Source: Candidatus Omnitrophota bacterium (GTDB lineage: Bacteria > Hinthialibacterota > Hinthialibacteria > Hinthialibacterales > JAKPRU01). Taken from it: 64,000 bases of DNA. The number at the start of each line of letters is the position of its first letter. Position 1 is the stretch's first letter. The notes beneath the pieces were generated by a model. That model was not told the origin of the DNA. It saw only the letters and a program-made list of their open reading frames with translations, and did no database searches. Of the stretch, positions 43,579-52,129 are shown in pieces. A program made the translations under genes and the position numbers. Location: NCBI GenBank assembly GCA_029570205.1, contig JAKQSI010000032.1:1-64000 (forward strand), read 5' to 3'.

Positions 43579-44820
43579 ATGTATTCCAAGACCTTGTATT
43601 TCCTGACATTCGTTCTCCTTGTGGTGATCGGCCTGTTGCTTCTGTGGGCAGTCCGCGTGCACGAGGAAGCTATTCGGCAGATTCCACGGATCCTGGCGCG
43701 TGAGTTCCCCGCGCTGGTCGCTCGTGAAATCCCACCTGTGCTGGATGGGCCGGGGAACACACTCGATTCCCTGGCCATCGAGATTCAGCAGGATTATCCG
43801 TTTGTCCAGGAAATTGTCGTATTCAAGTTCCGCGAGGGGCATGGTCCCATCGCCGTCTATCCGCCGTTCTTCTCCCAAACTCACCCGGATTTTCTTGAAA
43901 AACACCTGGAAGAGTATGAGGCCGTACCGCTTCGCTTCATGTCGATGCCCGTCGGAACCGTCTACTTTCGCCTGGACCAGACACGTCGACGCCTGTTCAA
44001 TACCGCCCTCATCGGTGTCCTCGCGCTGCTCGTGGTCTATTCCGCCGTCGGAGTAAGAATACTCCAGAAAACCTCTGCGCAAGTAATCAGTAAAACCGTC
44101 GCCCTGGAGGAAAAACAGCGACAGCTGCTCCACTTGGAACGATTATCCCTCGTGGGCCAGGTCACAGCCGGTCTCCTGCATGATCTCAAAAAGCCTCTCC
44201 TGAACATCCGCGATGAAGCGGCCGGTCTCCAGGACACCCAGGCCCGAAATGCCATTCTGGCCGAGGTGGACCTCTTTCTCCACATGCTGCGTGGCCTTCA
44301 GCTCGAGGGATTCCTGAATCGTTCCGAAAGCAAGGCAGAGTTTCTCGATCTCGGAGAGGTAATCGAACGATCGATTCGACTGGTCAGCTACGCCCGGAAC
44401 GCCGTGGAAGTCCAGCGGTCCATACCGGAAAGTCTCCCCTTCCTGCTCGGACAGTTCCATCAACTTGTTCAGGTCTTTTCCAACATCCTGTTGAATGCAT
44501 TCGAGGCGCTCGATGGGAAAGGAACCGTCCGAATCTCTGCCCGACAGGGGGTATTTCTGCACCAGGGAGTGCAAACTGCCATGGTTGAGATCGTGATCGC
44601 CGATAATGGCCCCGGTATTCGCCAGGAACTGCTGGACCGGATATTCGAGCCGTTTTTCTCTCCCGGCAAAGGCAGCACCGGACTGGGTTTGTACACCTCA
44701 AAGTCCATTATTGATGAAATGGGTGGAACAATTCACGCCGAGAGCGAAATCGGCAAGGGAACACTCTTTATCGTGCGCCTGCCCATCGAGGAGCAAGATC
44801 TGCAGGCGGAGGGCAAATAG
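43579..44820 (+). CDS. sensor histidine kinase (orphan)
   Basis: 413 residues. TM1 is about 5-25, a periplasmic sensor of about 110 residues follows, and TM2 is about 141-160. The phosphoacceptor His201 is in GLLHDLKKPLLNI, where the usual Asn is replaced by Lys. The ATPase domain has NILLNAFEA (N box), IADNGPGI (G1), FEPFFSPGKG (F box) and GLGLYTSKSII (G2). It should phosphorylate a response regulator not encoded nearby; the closest candidate is the CheY-like protein at 49903. A convergent sigma-factor gene follows. Confidence 0.9.
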   Translation: MYSKTLYFLTFVLLVVIGLLLLWAVRVHEEAIRQIPRILAREFPALVAREIPPVLDGPGNTLDSLAIEIQQDYPFVQEIVVFKFREGHGPIAVYPPFFSQTHPDFLEKHLEEYEAVPLRFMSMPVGTVYFRLDQTRRRLFNTALIGVLALLVVYSAVGVRILQKTSAQVISKTVALEEKQRQLLHLERLSLVGQVTAGLLHDLKKPLLNIRDEAAGLQDTQARNAILAEVDLFLHMLRGLQLEGFLNRSESKAEFLDLGEVIERSIRLVSYARNAVEVQRSIPESLPFLLGQFHQLVQVFSNILLNAFEALDGKGTVRISARQGVFLHQGVQTAMVEIVIADNGPGIRQELLDRIFEPFFSPGKGSTGLGLYTSKSIIDEMGGTIHAESEIGKGTLFIVRLPIEEQDLQAEGK

Positions 44821-44824
44821 ATAT

Positions 44825-45090
44825 TGTGGCATCAACTCCCTCTCCCACCGGGGCCAGGCGCGGGTTGAATTTACGTAGCTGTCCGGTAGACCCCGTGCTG
44901 ATGTGGGGGGGGTGGGGAAGGGAGAGAATGTCGGAAGGCGAGGCGGACCTGCTCCCCGAAAACTGGACCGGTGAAAATGTCAGGATCTCCTGAGAACCAC
45001 CAGCCGCCTTGCCAAGGAAGAGCAGATCGGTCGCCCATCCTCCCAGGGGGAAAGGAGAGGGTTTCGGAGAACCAACGTCTCTCCATTCGG
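44825..45090. repeat. dispersed repetitive sequence between the kinase and sigma genes
   Basis: Contains CTCCCTCTCCCACCGGGG and a later block with CCTTGCCAAGGAAGAGCAGATCGG-type palindromes. It has no coding potential I trust. It fills the gap between two convergent genes. Confidence 0.4.
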
Positions 45091-45098
45091 TCGTCAGT

Positions 45099-46478
45099 TC
45101 AATTGAGAAACGACTTAATGGCCACCGCACGCCGTGGATGTCGCATTTTGCGAAGGGCACGAACCTCCAGTTGTCGAACCCGTTCGCGGGTCACACCAAA
45201 ACGCTCGGCGATTTCATCCAGAGTCAGAGTTTTGGTTCCGCCGATTCCATACCGAAGTCGCAGAATAACCTCTTCACGTTCCGGCAGGGTTTTCAGCAAA
45301 TCATTCAAGCGATCATAAAGCATGGTCGACTCGACATTTTCCCAAGGCATGACCGCATTTTCATCGGGGATCATGTGGCCGACCACACTTTCACCGTCAT
45401 CTCCCAGGGGAGTTTCCAGTGACACGTGGCTTTGCATAACCTTTTTCAATGTCTGAATCTGATCCGGCCTGATTTCGATCGTTTCCGCCAATTCGTCATC
45501 AAACGGCTCACGCTGGAGTTCCTGACGCAGTTTGTCGTTGGCAACTCGCATTTTGGTCAGAATGTCGACCACATTCGCCGGAAGACGAACGGGACGAACA
45601 TGGGAGGTAATGGCTCGTCGGATGGTCTGACGAATCCACCAGACTGCATACGTGCTGAACTTGCAGCCTTTCCGGTGATCGAAACGATCGACCGCTTTCA
45701 TAAGACCAAGGTTCCCTTCCTGGATCAGATCCAACATATCCAATCCATGATTGCGGTACCGTCTTGCAACAGAAATCACCAGGCGAAGATTCCCCTGGAC
45801 CATTTTTTGTCGGGCGTCGTCCAACTCTACCCACCCATCGCGAATGGCCTTTTTCGCTTTTGGTAACAAGGGATCGCCAGTCTTTCCTCTCAAATTGAGA
45901 ATATCCCGACCGATTTCCTCAAGGCGGCAGGGATCGAAGCGCAAATCCGAGAGGAATTCCGAGACCTCGTCGGCCTTACGGTTTCGGGTGTTCTCAGAAC
46001 GAATGGAAGATTTGCCGAGCTTATCAAGGGTTCCCTGAACAAGGCGCAAACGTTTGAGAATCTCTTCATTCACCGCATTGCCCCCCTCGGGACCCGAAAA
46101 AACGATCTTGTCGGTTGAAATCTCGCCACTTAAAGCGTTCCCGATCTCATGGGCCAGAGCCTTGCTTCCCTCGCGGGTCATGGCGATACCCCGGAGGATG
46201 GCTTTTCGGCCACGCTCGATCTGCTTGGACAACTCGATTTCTTCGAACTTGCCGAGAAGCGAATGCTGTCCCATTTCGTGAAGGTATGTCTGTATCGCTG
46301 AACCGGAAGCGGGATCATTCAATGAACTATGCTGATCACCGTCCGGGCCATTGTCCAATTCGTCTTCGGTGATATCGAATACCCGGCTTTCCAACTCGAA
46401 ATGGTCGGATTCCAGATCAAAACGACCCTCCGAATGGCGGCTTTTCTTACGATGTTGTCTCTCGTCTGTGACTTTCAT
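45099..46478 (-). CDS. sigma-70 family RNA polymerase sigma factor (group 1/2)
   Basis: 459 residues. Region 1.2 is about 60-95 (AIQTYLHEMGQHSLLGKFEE). Region 2 has NLRLVISVARRYRNHGLDML, DLIQEGNLGLMKAVDRFD and FSTYAVWWIRQTIRRAI. Region 3 follows, and region 4.2 has LDEIAERFGVTRERVRQLE. Region 1.1 is absent; the first 55 residues are charged. The stretch after region 2 (HVRPVRLPANV) differs from the usual primary-sigma form, so it could be the principal factor of a divergent lineage or a group 2 factor. The start is certain: AAGGAGGAAGAA precedes the ATG. Confidence 0.9.
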   Translation of the reverse strand: MKVTDERQHRKKSRHSEGRFDLESDHFELESRVFDITEDELDNGPDGDQHSSLNDPASGSAIQTYLHEMGQHSLLGKFEEIELSKQIERGRKAILRGIAMTREGSKALAHEIGNALSGEISTDKIVFSGPEGGNAVNEEILKRLRLVQGTLDKLGKSSIRSENTRNRKADEVSEFLSDLRFDPCRLEEIGRDILNLRGKTGDPLLPKAKKAIRDGWVELDDARQKMVQGNLRLVISVARRYRNHGLDMLDLIQEGNLGLMKAVDRFDHRKGCKFSTYAVWWIRQTIRRAITSHVRPVRLPANVVDILTKMRVANDKLRQELQREPFDDELAETIEIRPDQIQTLKKVMQSHVSLETPLGDDGESVVGHMIPDENAVMPWENVESTMLYDRLNDLLKTLPEREEVILRLRYGIGGTKTLTLDEIAERFGVTRERVRQLEVRALRKMRHPRRAVAIKSFLN

Positions 46479-46499
46479 TTCTTCCTCCTTAACCCAACG

Positions 46500-46800
46500 T
46501 CCGTCAATACGTTCCCGGTAACGATATCACAAATAGTTTACCTTGTCAATAATATTTATCTGTTTCATCCATCTATTTTTCTTGTTTGTCAAATTGGCTC
46601 AATATTGAAACGTTGTATTCCTATTTTGACACAATTCCGAGCCATTTCTAAAGAAGTTTGCGAACGCGAAACTTTACTATCTTTATTGAGCGACAGCATA
46701 ACTTTATGTTTTTTTGCCGGTTGCGTGAGAACAGGGATTATTCTCATTTTTAGAATCGGCAACCTTTTATTCCATACTTACACAAGTTCTATGCCATATT
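46500..46800. other. AT-rich region upstream of the sigma-factor gene
   Basis: About 300 bases are much richer in A and T than anything else in the window, with many T-runs. Two TTGACA-type hexamers occur on the minus strand (at 46549 and near 46592), and several TATTTT-like stretches. It looks like a complex promoter region rather than a gene. The 165-codon ORF across it on the plus strand has no convincing protein character. Confidence 0.55.
46521..46549 (-). promoter_or_regulatory. probable promoter of the sigma-factor gene
   Basis: Minus strand TTGACA (46549-46544) and TATCGT (46526-46521), 17-base spacer, about 43 bases upstream of the ATG. Confidence 0.6.
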
Positions 46801-46872
46801 GTGGGATAAGTTGGGAGGGGCGTTGAAGCAGGAAGAGATGGAACGAGCATCCCCAAAAGCGTTCAGAACGAA

Positions 46873-46903
46873 AACGGGCCTGGCAGAGGCTGCCAGGCCC
46901 GTT
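46873..46903 (-). terminator. intrinsic terminator of the beta-helix gene
   Basis: Perfect 14-bp stem AACGGGCCTGGCAG / CTGCCAGGCCCGTT with a 3-base loop. On the minus strand the last TT of the stem continues into TT (CGTTTTCG). It lies 20 bases past the stop of the secreted beta-helix protein. Confidence 0.88.
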
Positions 46904-46923
46904 GGAAAGACTGTCCGAGATTC

Positions 46924-48381
46924 TCAATAGATGGACCATTCGATAACGGGGGTCTGCGGCGATCCCTGGAAACCGATAGGGGTTCCGCCCTCCCCGGCAG
47001 TCCTGACCGGGGAATCCTCCGCCAATTTAAACCCATCCCGCGTGAATGTTTCAACATCCACACTCGGATTCACGAATTTCGGGTCTACCTGTTGATTGTT
47101 TTCACTGATTACATTTGTAAACGGTTCCGAATCGACAAAAACATTGCAGTATCTTGCAGTCAAGGCATTGGCATCAAAATTGGCCGGATCGTTGATACTG
47201 CCGTTGTACAGTCCGCGGCGGCCGACGACATTCGAATTGGTTATGGTCAAGACCATCGGTTCGCCGGTGCCGACATCAACCCGGACCTCATAAGGGGAGG
47301 CAGCTGTCAGAGCATTGTGGTAGAATTCGCAGTGATCGACGGTGACGATTGTCTCAATTCCGCTGTCGTGAAGCCACAATCCTTCTTCTTGGTTGCCGGC
47401 TACAATACATCCCGTCAGACTGACTTGCCCATTTTCAATCTCCATGCCTTGTTCCTTGCCGCCGACAAAGGATGAGTTCTCGATAATCCCGATAACGGGG
47501 CGTGTACCGAGCGTTCCATCCACAGACACGTGGAGACCGTCAGCCGTGGATGCCAGCACTGTGCAATTCCGAACGACATTGTAACCGCCACCCAGTTGAA
47601 TACCGCCGTCACAGTTGATGATCGTATTGTTCTCGATCAGGTTGCCGGGTCCCTGGGCGGCCATCGGACCGATACTCTCCGGGTAGGCTCCGTTAACGAC
47701 TTGAATGCCGGTCTCCTCGCAATTCCGAACAGTGCAACCGCGAATGGTAACCGAGGGATCCGTGGGAGCATTTGGTTGGGCTTTGGAAATGAGGGGACCA
47801 AAATTTGTTTCTTCAATCAGGCAGTCCTCAATAAGAACATTCACGGGCGCAGTCTGCATCCCGATCACTAAGATGCTTTGGTTTTGTGCCGGATAGTCGA
47901 TCCCCATGCCGCCGGCCCCACGGACTGTGCAGTTACGGACAGTGATGTTGCTGCAATCGATCAAGGCGACAATGGAACTGGCTCCCGCCATGTTTACGGA
48001 AGTTGTTTGGTTCTCGAAAGTGATTCCTTCAATGAGGACCCCCTGACAGCCGAAAAACACGGCTCCCAGATAGTCCGTCCCCGGAAGTCCCAACGGGTCA
48101 AGTCTCGCCATACCGTTTGCCGCACGAATCGTTGGGGTCTGTCCTTCGGCGGCCCGCAACGTGAACGAGGCGGCAAGGCCCGCCACTGCGCCCGCAGTGA
48201 GATCTTCCTCGTACGTGGCGCTGTCGCCGATGACAATTGTGTCGCCGTTGCGGATGGCTCCCAGCGCCATGGCCACACTGGGCACATCGCCCGTACCGTC
48301 CCTTTTCACCGTAATTGTGGCTGCCGTCGCCGTTGAAACAAACATGGACATGGCAAGAAGAACAACGACACAAGTTCTCAT
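46924..48381 (-). CDS. secreted right-handed beta-helix protein with W-S-I-Y end
   Basis: 485 residues with a signal peptide (VVLLAMSMFVSTATA). It opens like DUF1565/pectate-lyase-like proteins (ITVKRDGTGDVPSVAMALG, then IRNGDTIVIGDS). It then shows many parallel beta-helix turns such as DCSNITVRNCTVRG, DPSVTIRGCTVRNCEETGI, LIENNTIINCDGGIQL and VVRNCTVLASTADGL. Such folds bind or cleave polysaccharides; no catalytic cluster is evident. It ends EWSIY. It is monocistronic, with its own promoter and terminator. Confidence 0.85.
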   Translation of the reverse strand: MRTCVVVLLAMSMFVSTATAATITVKRDGTGDVPSVAMALGAIRNGDTIVIGDSATYEEDLTAGAVAGLAASFTLRAAEGQTPTIRAANGMARLDPLGLPGTDYLGAVFFGCQGVLIEGITFENQTTSVNMAGASSIVALIDCSNITVRNCTVRGAGGMGIDYPAQNQSILVIGMQTAPVNVLIEDCLIEETNFGPLISKAQPNAPTDPSVTIRGCTVRNCEETGIQVVNGAYPESIGPMAAQGPGNLIENNTIINCDGGIQLGGGYNVVRNCTVLASTADGLHVSVDGTLGTRPVIGIIENSSFVGGKEQGMEIENGQVSLTGCIVAGNQEEGLWLHDSGIETIVTVDHCEFYHNALTAASPYEVRVDVGTGEPMVLTITNSNVVGRRGLYNGSINDPANFDANALTARYCNVFVDSEPFTNVISENNQQVDPKFVNPSVDVETFTRDGFKLAEDSPVRTAGEGGTPIGFQGSPQTPVIEWSIY

Positions 48382-48450
48382 GATTTCTCATTATTCCTTT
48401 CCGGTTGTTTTACGGGTCCGGTCATATTCCAGGACCGACCGACAAACCCG

Positions 48451-48479
48451 ATTTTAGAGCGGGATCAACGGTCTGACAA
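48451..48479 (-). promoter_or_regulatory. sigma-70 promoter of the beta-helix gene
   Basis: Minus strand TTGTCA (48479-48474) and TAAAAT (48456-48451), 17-base spacer, about 70 bases before the ATG. Confidence 0.7.
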
Positions 48480-48539
48480 GATAGCAATGGGAAAGATAAA
48501 AGGACACGTGTCGCTTTCCCCGGCGGGACAGGGAGCGTA

Positions 48540-48790
48540 TGCCGTCATTCCGGCGAAAGCCGGAATCCAGGCCCATAGTCCAGCGTTGCGTCATTCCGGC
48601 GAAAGCCGGAATCCAGCGATCGAATGTAACATTGCGCAAGCGGAGTTCCGCAGCAGGTTCTTCTCGGAAAAAAACGATACGATCCCAATGCACCACCCTG
48701 TAAGGCAATGTGAACTCCCTTTTTCTGTGTTCCGGCTTTTGCCGGAATGACGACATCTTAAGTTAAAATGCGTATGGGAGGGGCTTGACC
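48540..48790. repeat. dispersed repeat, second full copy of the 36883-37015 type
   Basis: CATTCCGGCGAAAGCCGGAA occurs at 48544 and 48593, and a facing copy (TTCCGGCTTTTGCCGGAATG) at 48730. These are followed by CTTAAGTTAAAATGCGTA and a G-rich run. The last part is coding: it supplies the stop codon and final codons of adenosine deaminase. Confidence 0.85.
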
Positions 48791-49777
48791 AGTCCCTGCC
48801 CCGATGTTCGGGTCTTTTTCAGCCAAAAACGCCGCTCCAAGAGCGTTCCTTTGAATCTGCCGCAGGTCCTCCATACTCAAATCAAACGTCTGCGCAAAAA
48901 GAAAGCACTCCTGTGAAAGTGTCGTTTTGAAAAACGATGGATCATCGGTTCCCAGTGTGACCGGAATCCCTGCCCGGCTGTATTTCCACGCCGGATGCTC
49001 CGCCAGTGAGGAGACTACTCCCAGGGCGAGATTGCTTGTCAGGCACATGTTCAGTGGAATCCGGTGTTCGGCAAGGTATTCGACCAGTTTGGGGTCCTCT
49101 CCGGCGCGAGTCCCGTGATCGATCCGCTCGGCGTCCAGTCGTTCGAGTGCGCCCCAGATTGAGGGCGGCCCGGCTCCTTCGCCCGCATGAACTGTCCGAT
49201 GCAATCCCATCTCCTTCGCCCTTCGGTATGGAACCACAAAGAGTTCGGGCGGGTATCCCTCGCCTCCCCCCAGGCCGACCCCCACCACCCAGGGTGATGG
49301 ATACTGTTCCATCAGGTCCAGAAGTTCCATCCCGCGATCCGGGCCGAGATTCCTCACCATGTCCATGATATAGCGCGCTTCCGTTCCCCCACGTTGCTTG
49401 GACCGCTCCGCCGCGCGCTCCAATTCGCATAGCAGGGCAGGGTAGGGAATCCCCGCTCGAATAAACTTCCGTGGAGCCAGTGTGATTTCCGCATACAGCA
49501 CATTTTCTTCCGTGAGACGCCGGAGAAGGTCGTCCGCCACAGCGCCTATATCCGCCGCGGTCCGTATAAAGCCGGATACGAACATGAATTGCTGAAAAAA
49601 CTCTTTCGGGGTGGAAAATTGCATCAGGGAGCGTGCCGCGGAAACAGATGGGACCTCTCGTTCCAGGCCGTTCCGTTTGGCAATCTCATAAAGACATTCC
49701 GCCGAGATCGCTCCTTCCAGGTGAAGGTGCAGATCGACTTTCGGCATCCGTTGGCATTGATCGAGAGAAACCGTCAT
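48758..49777 (-). CDS. add: adenosine deaminase (or closely related aminohydrolase)
   Basis: 339 residues, the usual size. Zinc-site motifs are in order: KVDLHLHLEGA near 13-23, TVHAGEGAGP, RIDHGTRA and TLGTDDPSFF. It deaminates adenosine to inosine in purine salvage; the adenine deaminase branch of the family cannot be excluded. The last dozen residues (GQAPPIRILT) are encoded by a dispersed repeat and replace the natural end. The start is ATG 49777, with another in-frame ATG at 49747. It is divergent from the CheY-like gene. Confidence 0.9.
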   Translation of the reverse strand: MTVSLDQCQRMPKVDLHLHLEGAISAECLYEIAKRNGLEREVPSVSAARSLMQFSTPKEFFQQFMFVSGFIRTAADIGAVADDLLRRLTEENVLYAEITLAPRKFIRAGIPYPALLCELERAAERSKQRGGTEARYIMDMVRNLGPDRGMELLDLMEQYPSPWVVGVGLGGGEGYPPELFVVPYRRAKEMGLHRTVHAGEGAGPPSIWGALERLDAERIDHGTRAGEDPKLVEYLAEHRIPLNMCLTSNLALGVVSSLAEHPAWKYSRAGIPVTLGTDDPSFFKTTLSQECFLFAQTFDLSMEDLRQIQRNALGAAFLAEKDPNIGAGTGQAPPIRILT

Positions 49778-49816
49778 GGCTCTTGTTCCGGCTCATCGGC
49801 CTGGGTGAGCGTATCA

Positions 49817-49846
49817 TTGACTCTGGGGTTTATTTTTACCTATAAT
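49817..49846 (+). promoter_or_regulatory. sigma-70 promoter of the CheY-like gene
   Basis: TTGACT at 49817-49822 and a perfect TATAAT at 49841-49846, 18-base spacer. The expected start near 49853 leaves a 50-base leader. Confidence 0.78.
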
Positions 49847-49902
49847 TATTGCGGACGTACAGATACTTGGTCGTTTCCGGCCTCAATACGGAGATCCGCG
49901 CA

Positions 49903-50265
49903 ATGGGAAAAAAGGGTTTGATTGTTGACGATGCGGCGTTCATGCGCATGATGCTCAGGGAGATTCTCACCAAAGGAGGCTATGAGGTTGCCGGAGAAGC
50001 CGTGAACGGCAAAGAGGCCATTGAGATTTATCGGAACGTGTCTCCCGACTTTGTCACCATGGATATCACTATGCCGGATATGGATGGCATCGAGGCCCTC
50101 AGAGAAATCAAAAAAATAGATGCCAATGCGGTTGTCATCATGTGCAGCGCCATCGGGCAGCAGGCTAATGTCCTTGAGGCCATTAAAACCGGGGCCAGGG
50201 ACTTTATCGTCAAACCGTTCCAGCCCGAACGGGTCCTCGAATCCATCAAAAAAACTGTCGGATAA
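49903..50265 (+). CDS. CheY-like response regulator, receiver domain only
   Basis: 120 residues from the ATG at 49903, with GGAG upstream. The receiver pocket is complete: Asp9-Asp10, phosphoacceptor Asp54 in TMDITMPDMDG, Ser82 and Lys104 in FIVKPF. The sequence around DAAFMRMMLREILTKGG and the FIVKPFQPERV end are of the chemotaxis CheY type. There is no output domain and no chemotaxis gene nearby. It could serve motility or act as a shuttle for the orphan kinase at 43579. Confidence 0.92.
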   Translation: MGKKGLIVDDAAFMRMMLREILTKGGYEVAGEAVNGKEAIEIYRNVSPDFVTMDITMPDMDGIEALREIKKIDANAVVIMCSAIGQQANVLEAIKTGARDFIVKPFQPERVLESIKKTVG

Positions 50266-50321
50266 CCTCCCAACCTTCCCTATTCTTTCCTCTTTCTTTT
50301 TCTTAATTTTCAGTTTCCATC

Positions 50322-50350
50322 TTGACTTCCCCCACAATCTTGCCTAAAAC
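50322..50350 (+). promoter_or_regulatory. probable promoter of the acetyltransferase gene
   Basis: TTGACT at 50322-50327 and TAAAAC at 50345-50350 with a 17-base spacer, 33 bases before the ATG. Confidence 0.55.
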
Positions 50351-50382
50351 ACCCGGGTCATTTTTTTCAGGATGGATTCAAC

Positions 50383-51399
50383 ATGCGCGTTTGTCTCGTT
50401 CGAAATGAAAAGAATCTCACAGTGTGGGAGTCCCGCATCCGCTCCCATCTGTCGCAGGGCCGGGTCGGTAAATGGGGGTATTTGGCAAATCCCCGCCTGG
50501 ATGACTTCCACTGGAGTCGTCTGCTGGGTCTCTGCAAAGCGGAGGGTCAGAAAACCTGGCGCTGCATGGAGAACTCCGAGCCGATTCTTTTCTTCGGATT
50601 GGCGCCCCATTCCTCCCACTCGAACCTTTTTGGTTTCCCCGTGGGGAGAGTTGCTCCGCTTGTTCTCCTGTCTTCCAGTTTTGAATACACCTGTACCGCT
50701 CTGAAACACATTCCATCAAAAGCAAAATCCTGCGGATTCCGACTCCTCTCCCTTCGAATCTCCACCGATGAGCATGTGCTCAATTTTGCTCTCTCCACAT
50801 ACGGCTGGAACCATGTCGGGACCTCTATGAAGCTCGCCATCGAGTGTGATTCCTGGCTGGACCGCTGCCGGCAGTCCGGAAATCCCATGGTGTATGAGTC
50901 CTACCTGTCCCAGACCTTCGATTCTGTTCATATTCGAACCGCTGTGAAATCTGATATTCCCGACCTGTCGCGGATCATTGTCTCTGCGCATCGCCACAGT
51001 CATTTTTTCAATGATCCCCTCCTGCCGGATGCCGCAAGAACCGCCTTGTTCCCGGATTGGGTCGCCAAGTCGGTAAATGGCAGCATGGACCTGGTCCTGG
51101 TGGCTTGCCGGGAAAATCGTCCCATTGGTTTTGCCTCGTGTCTTGTCAGCAAAGGACTTCGTTCCTACCTCAATCACGAGGTCGGTGTCCTGGATTTTGT
51201 GGTCGTGGATCCTGACATCCAGGGGAAAGGGATCGGCAAAAGGCTCCTGAATGCCGCTTTTGCCTGGCTTTTTGAACGCTGTCCCATCGTGGAATTGCGC
51301 ACCATGGCCGACAATATCCCGGCTCTTCGCACCTACTGCCGGCTGGGTCTGATCCCGGCCGCCACGGACCATCATTACCACTACTGGCTGGGGTCCTGA
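50383..51399 (+). CDS. GNAT-family N-acetyltransferase with extra N-terminal domain
   Basis: 338 residues. The C-terminal 150 form a GNAT domain with the acetyl-CoA loop in VVDPDIQGKGIGKRLL and a following helix. The first 180 residues look like a second, degenerate GNAT-like fold (GWNHVGTSMKLAIECD at its end), as in two-domain members of the family. Substrate unknown. It has its own likely promoter and lies between the CheY-like and HNH genes on the same strand. Confidence 0.78.
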   Translation: MRVCLVRNEKNLTVWESRIRSHLSQGRVGKWGYLANPRLDDFHWSRLLGLCKAEGQKTWRCMENSEPILFFGLAPHSSHSNLFGFPVGRVAPLVLLSSSFEYTCTALKHIPSKAKSCGFRLLSLRISTDEHVLNFALSTYGWNHVGTSMKLAIECDSWLDRCRQSGNPMVYESYLSQTFDSVHIRTAVKSDIPDLSRIIVSAHRHSHFFNDPLLPDAARTALFPDWVAKSVNGSMDLVLVACRENRPIGFASCLVSKGLRSYLNHEVGVLDFVVVDPDIQGKGIGKRLLNAAFAWLFERCPIVELRTMADNIPALRTYCRLGLIPAATDHHYHYWLGS

Positions 51400-51495
51400 C
51401 AACCTTCCAACACATTACCCATGGATTTGTCTGGACTTTCCGTCCGACATGCGCCATGATTCTTGACGATTTCCTTTTAAGCAGGAGACCGTGCA

Positions 51496-52044
51496 GTGAT
51501 CGATTCATGTCGTGTATTGGTTCTCAATTCAACTTACGAGGCAATTAACGTTTGCACGGCTCGTCGTGCCCTCAAGCTGCTTTTCTGCGGTATTGCCCAT
51601 GCCGTTGAGGATTCCCCGCGTGTTGTTTTTTCTCCCAGTTCTCAGTTCAGACTGCCGGAGGTGATTCGACTTCGGCGGTATGTCCGGATCCCGTATCGGC
51701 CCGTCCCGTTCTGCCGCAAGAACATCCTTCTGCGCGATTCGTTTCGTTGCCAGTATTGCGGTGTGCAGAAAAGCCCCGATCATCTGACCATCGATCACCT
51801 GGTCCCGCTTTCGCGTGGCGGCACTCATGACTGGACAAATGTCGTCACCGCGTGTAAAAGCTGTAATCATCGCAAGGCCAGTTACCTGCCGGAGGAAGTT
51901 GGCATGAGGCTTTTGGCACGGCCTCGGACTCCGAATCTGCCGACTTTTTTGCAGCTGGTCCGCATTCAGGGCGAGGGACGTGCGAGTTGGCGGAAATATC
52001 TCTTCTTTGATTATACCGAATCGACGGAAGATGTTGCAGTTTGA
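51496..52044 (+). CDS. HNH endonuclease-like protein
   Basis: 182 residues starting with GTG at 51496, behind AGGAG. The HNH motif is complete: zinc Cys85 and Cys88 (CQYCG), Asp100-His101 in TIDHLVPLSRGG, Asn115, then Cys120 and Cys123 (CKSCNHRK). The N-terminal part (VLVLNSTYEAINVCTARRAL) is the conserved start of a widespread group of stand-alone HNH proteins found outside mobile elements. Its role in the cell is not established. It ends 11 bases before tRNA-Arg. Confidence 0.88.
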   Translation: MIDSCRVLVLNSTYEAINVCTARRALKLLFCGIAHAVEDSPRVVFSPSSQFRLPEVIRLRRYVRIPYRPVPFCRKNILLRDSFRCQYCGVQKSPDHLTIDHLVPLSRGGTHDWTNVVTACKSCNHRKASYLPEEVGMRLLARPRTPNLPTFLQLVRIQGEGRASWRKYLFFDYTESTEDVAV

Positions 52045-52055
52045 CACCCATTTAT

Positions 52056-52129
52056 GCGCCTGTGGCTCAGGTGGATAGAGCGTCGGTCTCCGGAACCGAA
52101 GGTCGCGCGTTCGAATCGCGCCAGGCGCG
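52056..52129 (+). tRNA. tRNA-Arg (CCG)
   Basis: A full cloverleaf is visible: acceptor GCGCCTG/CAGGCGC with discriminator G, D arm GCTC/GAGC, anticodon stem TCGGT/ACCGA with loop CTCCGGA (anticodon CCG, reading CGG), and T arm GCGCG/CGCGC with loop TTCGAAT. CCA is not encoded. It marks the left side of the accessory region at 52573-62242. I looked for a second copy of its 3' end as an attachment site and found none in the window. Confidence 0.95.

Noticed and set aside
46329-46826. 165-codon ORF over the AT-rich region
   Set aside because: It starts inside the sigma gene antisense and runs through promoter-like AT-rich DNA; the Phe/Ile/Leu richness reflects composition.
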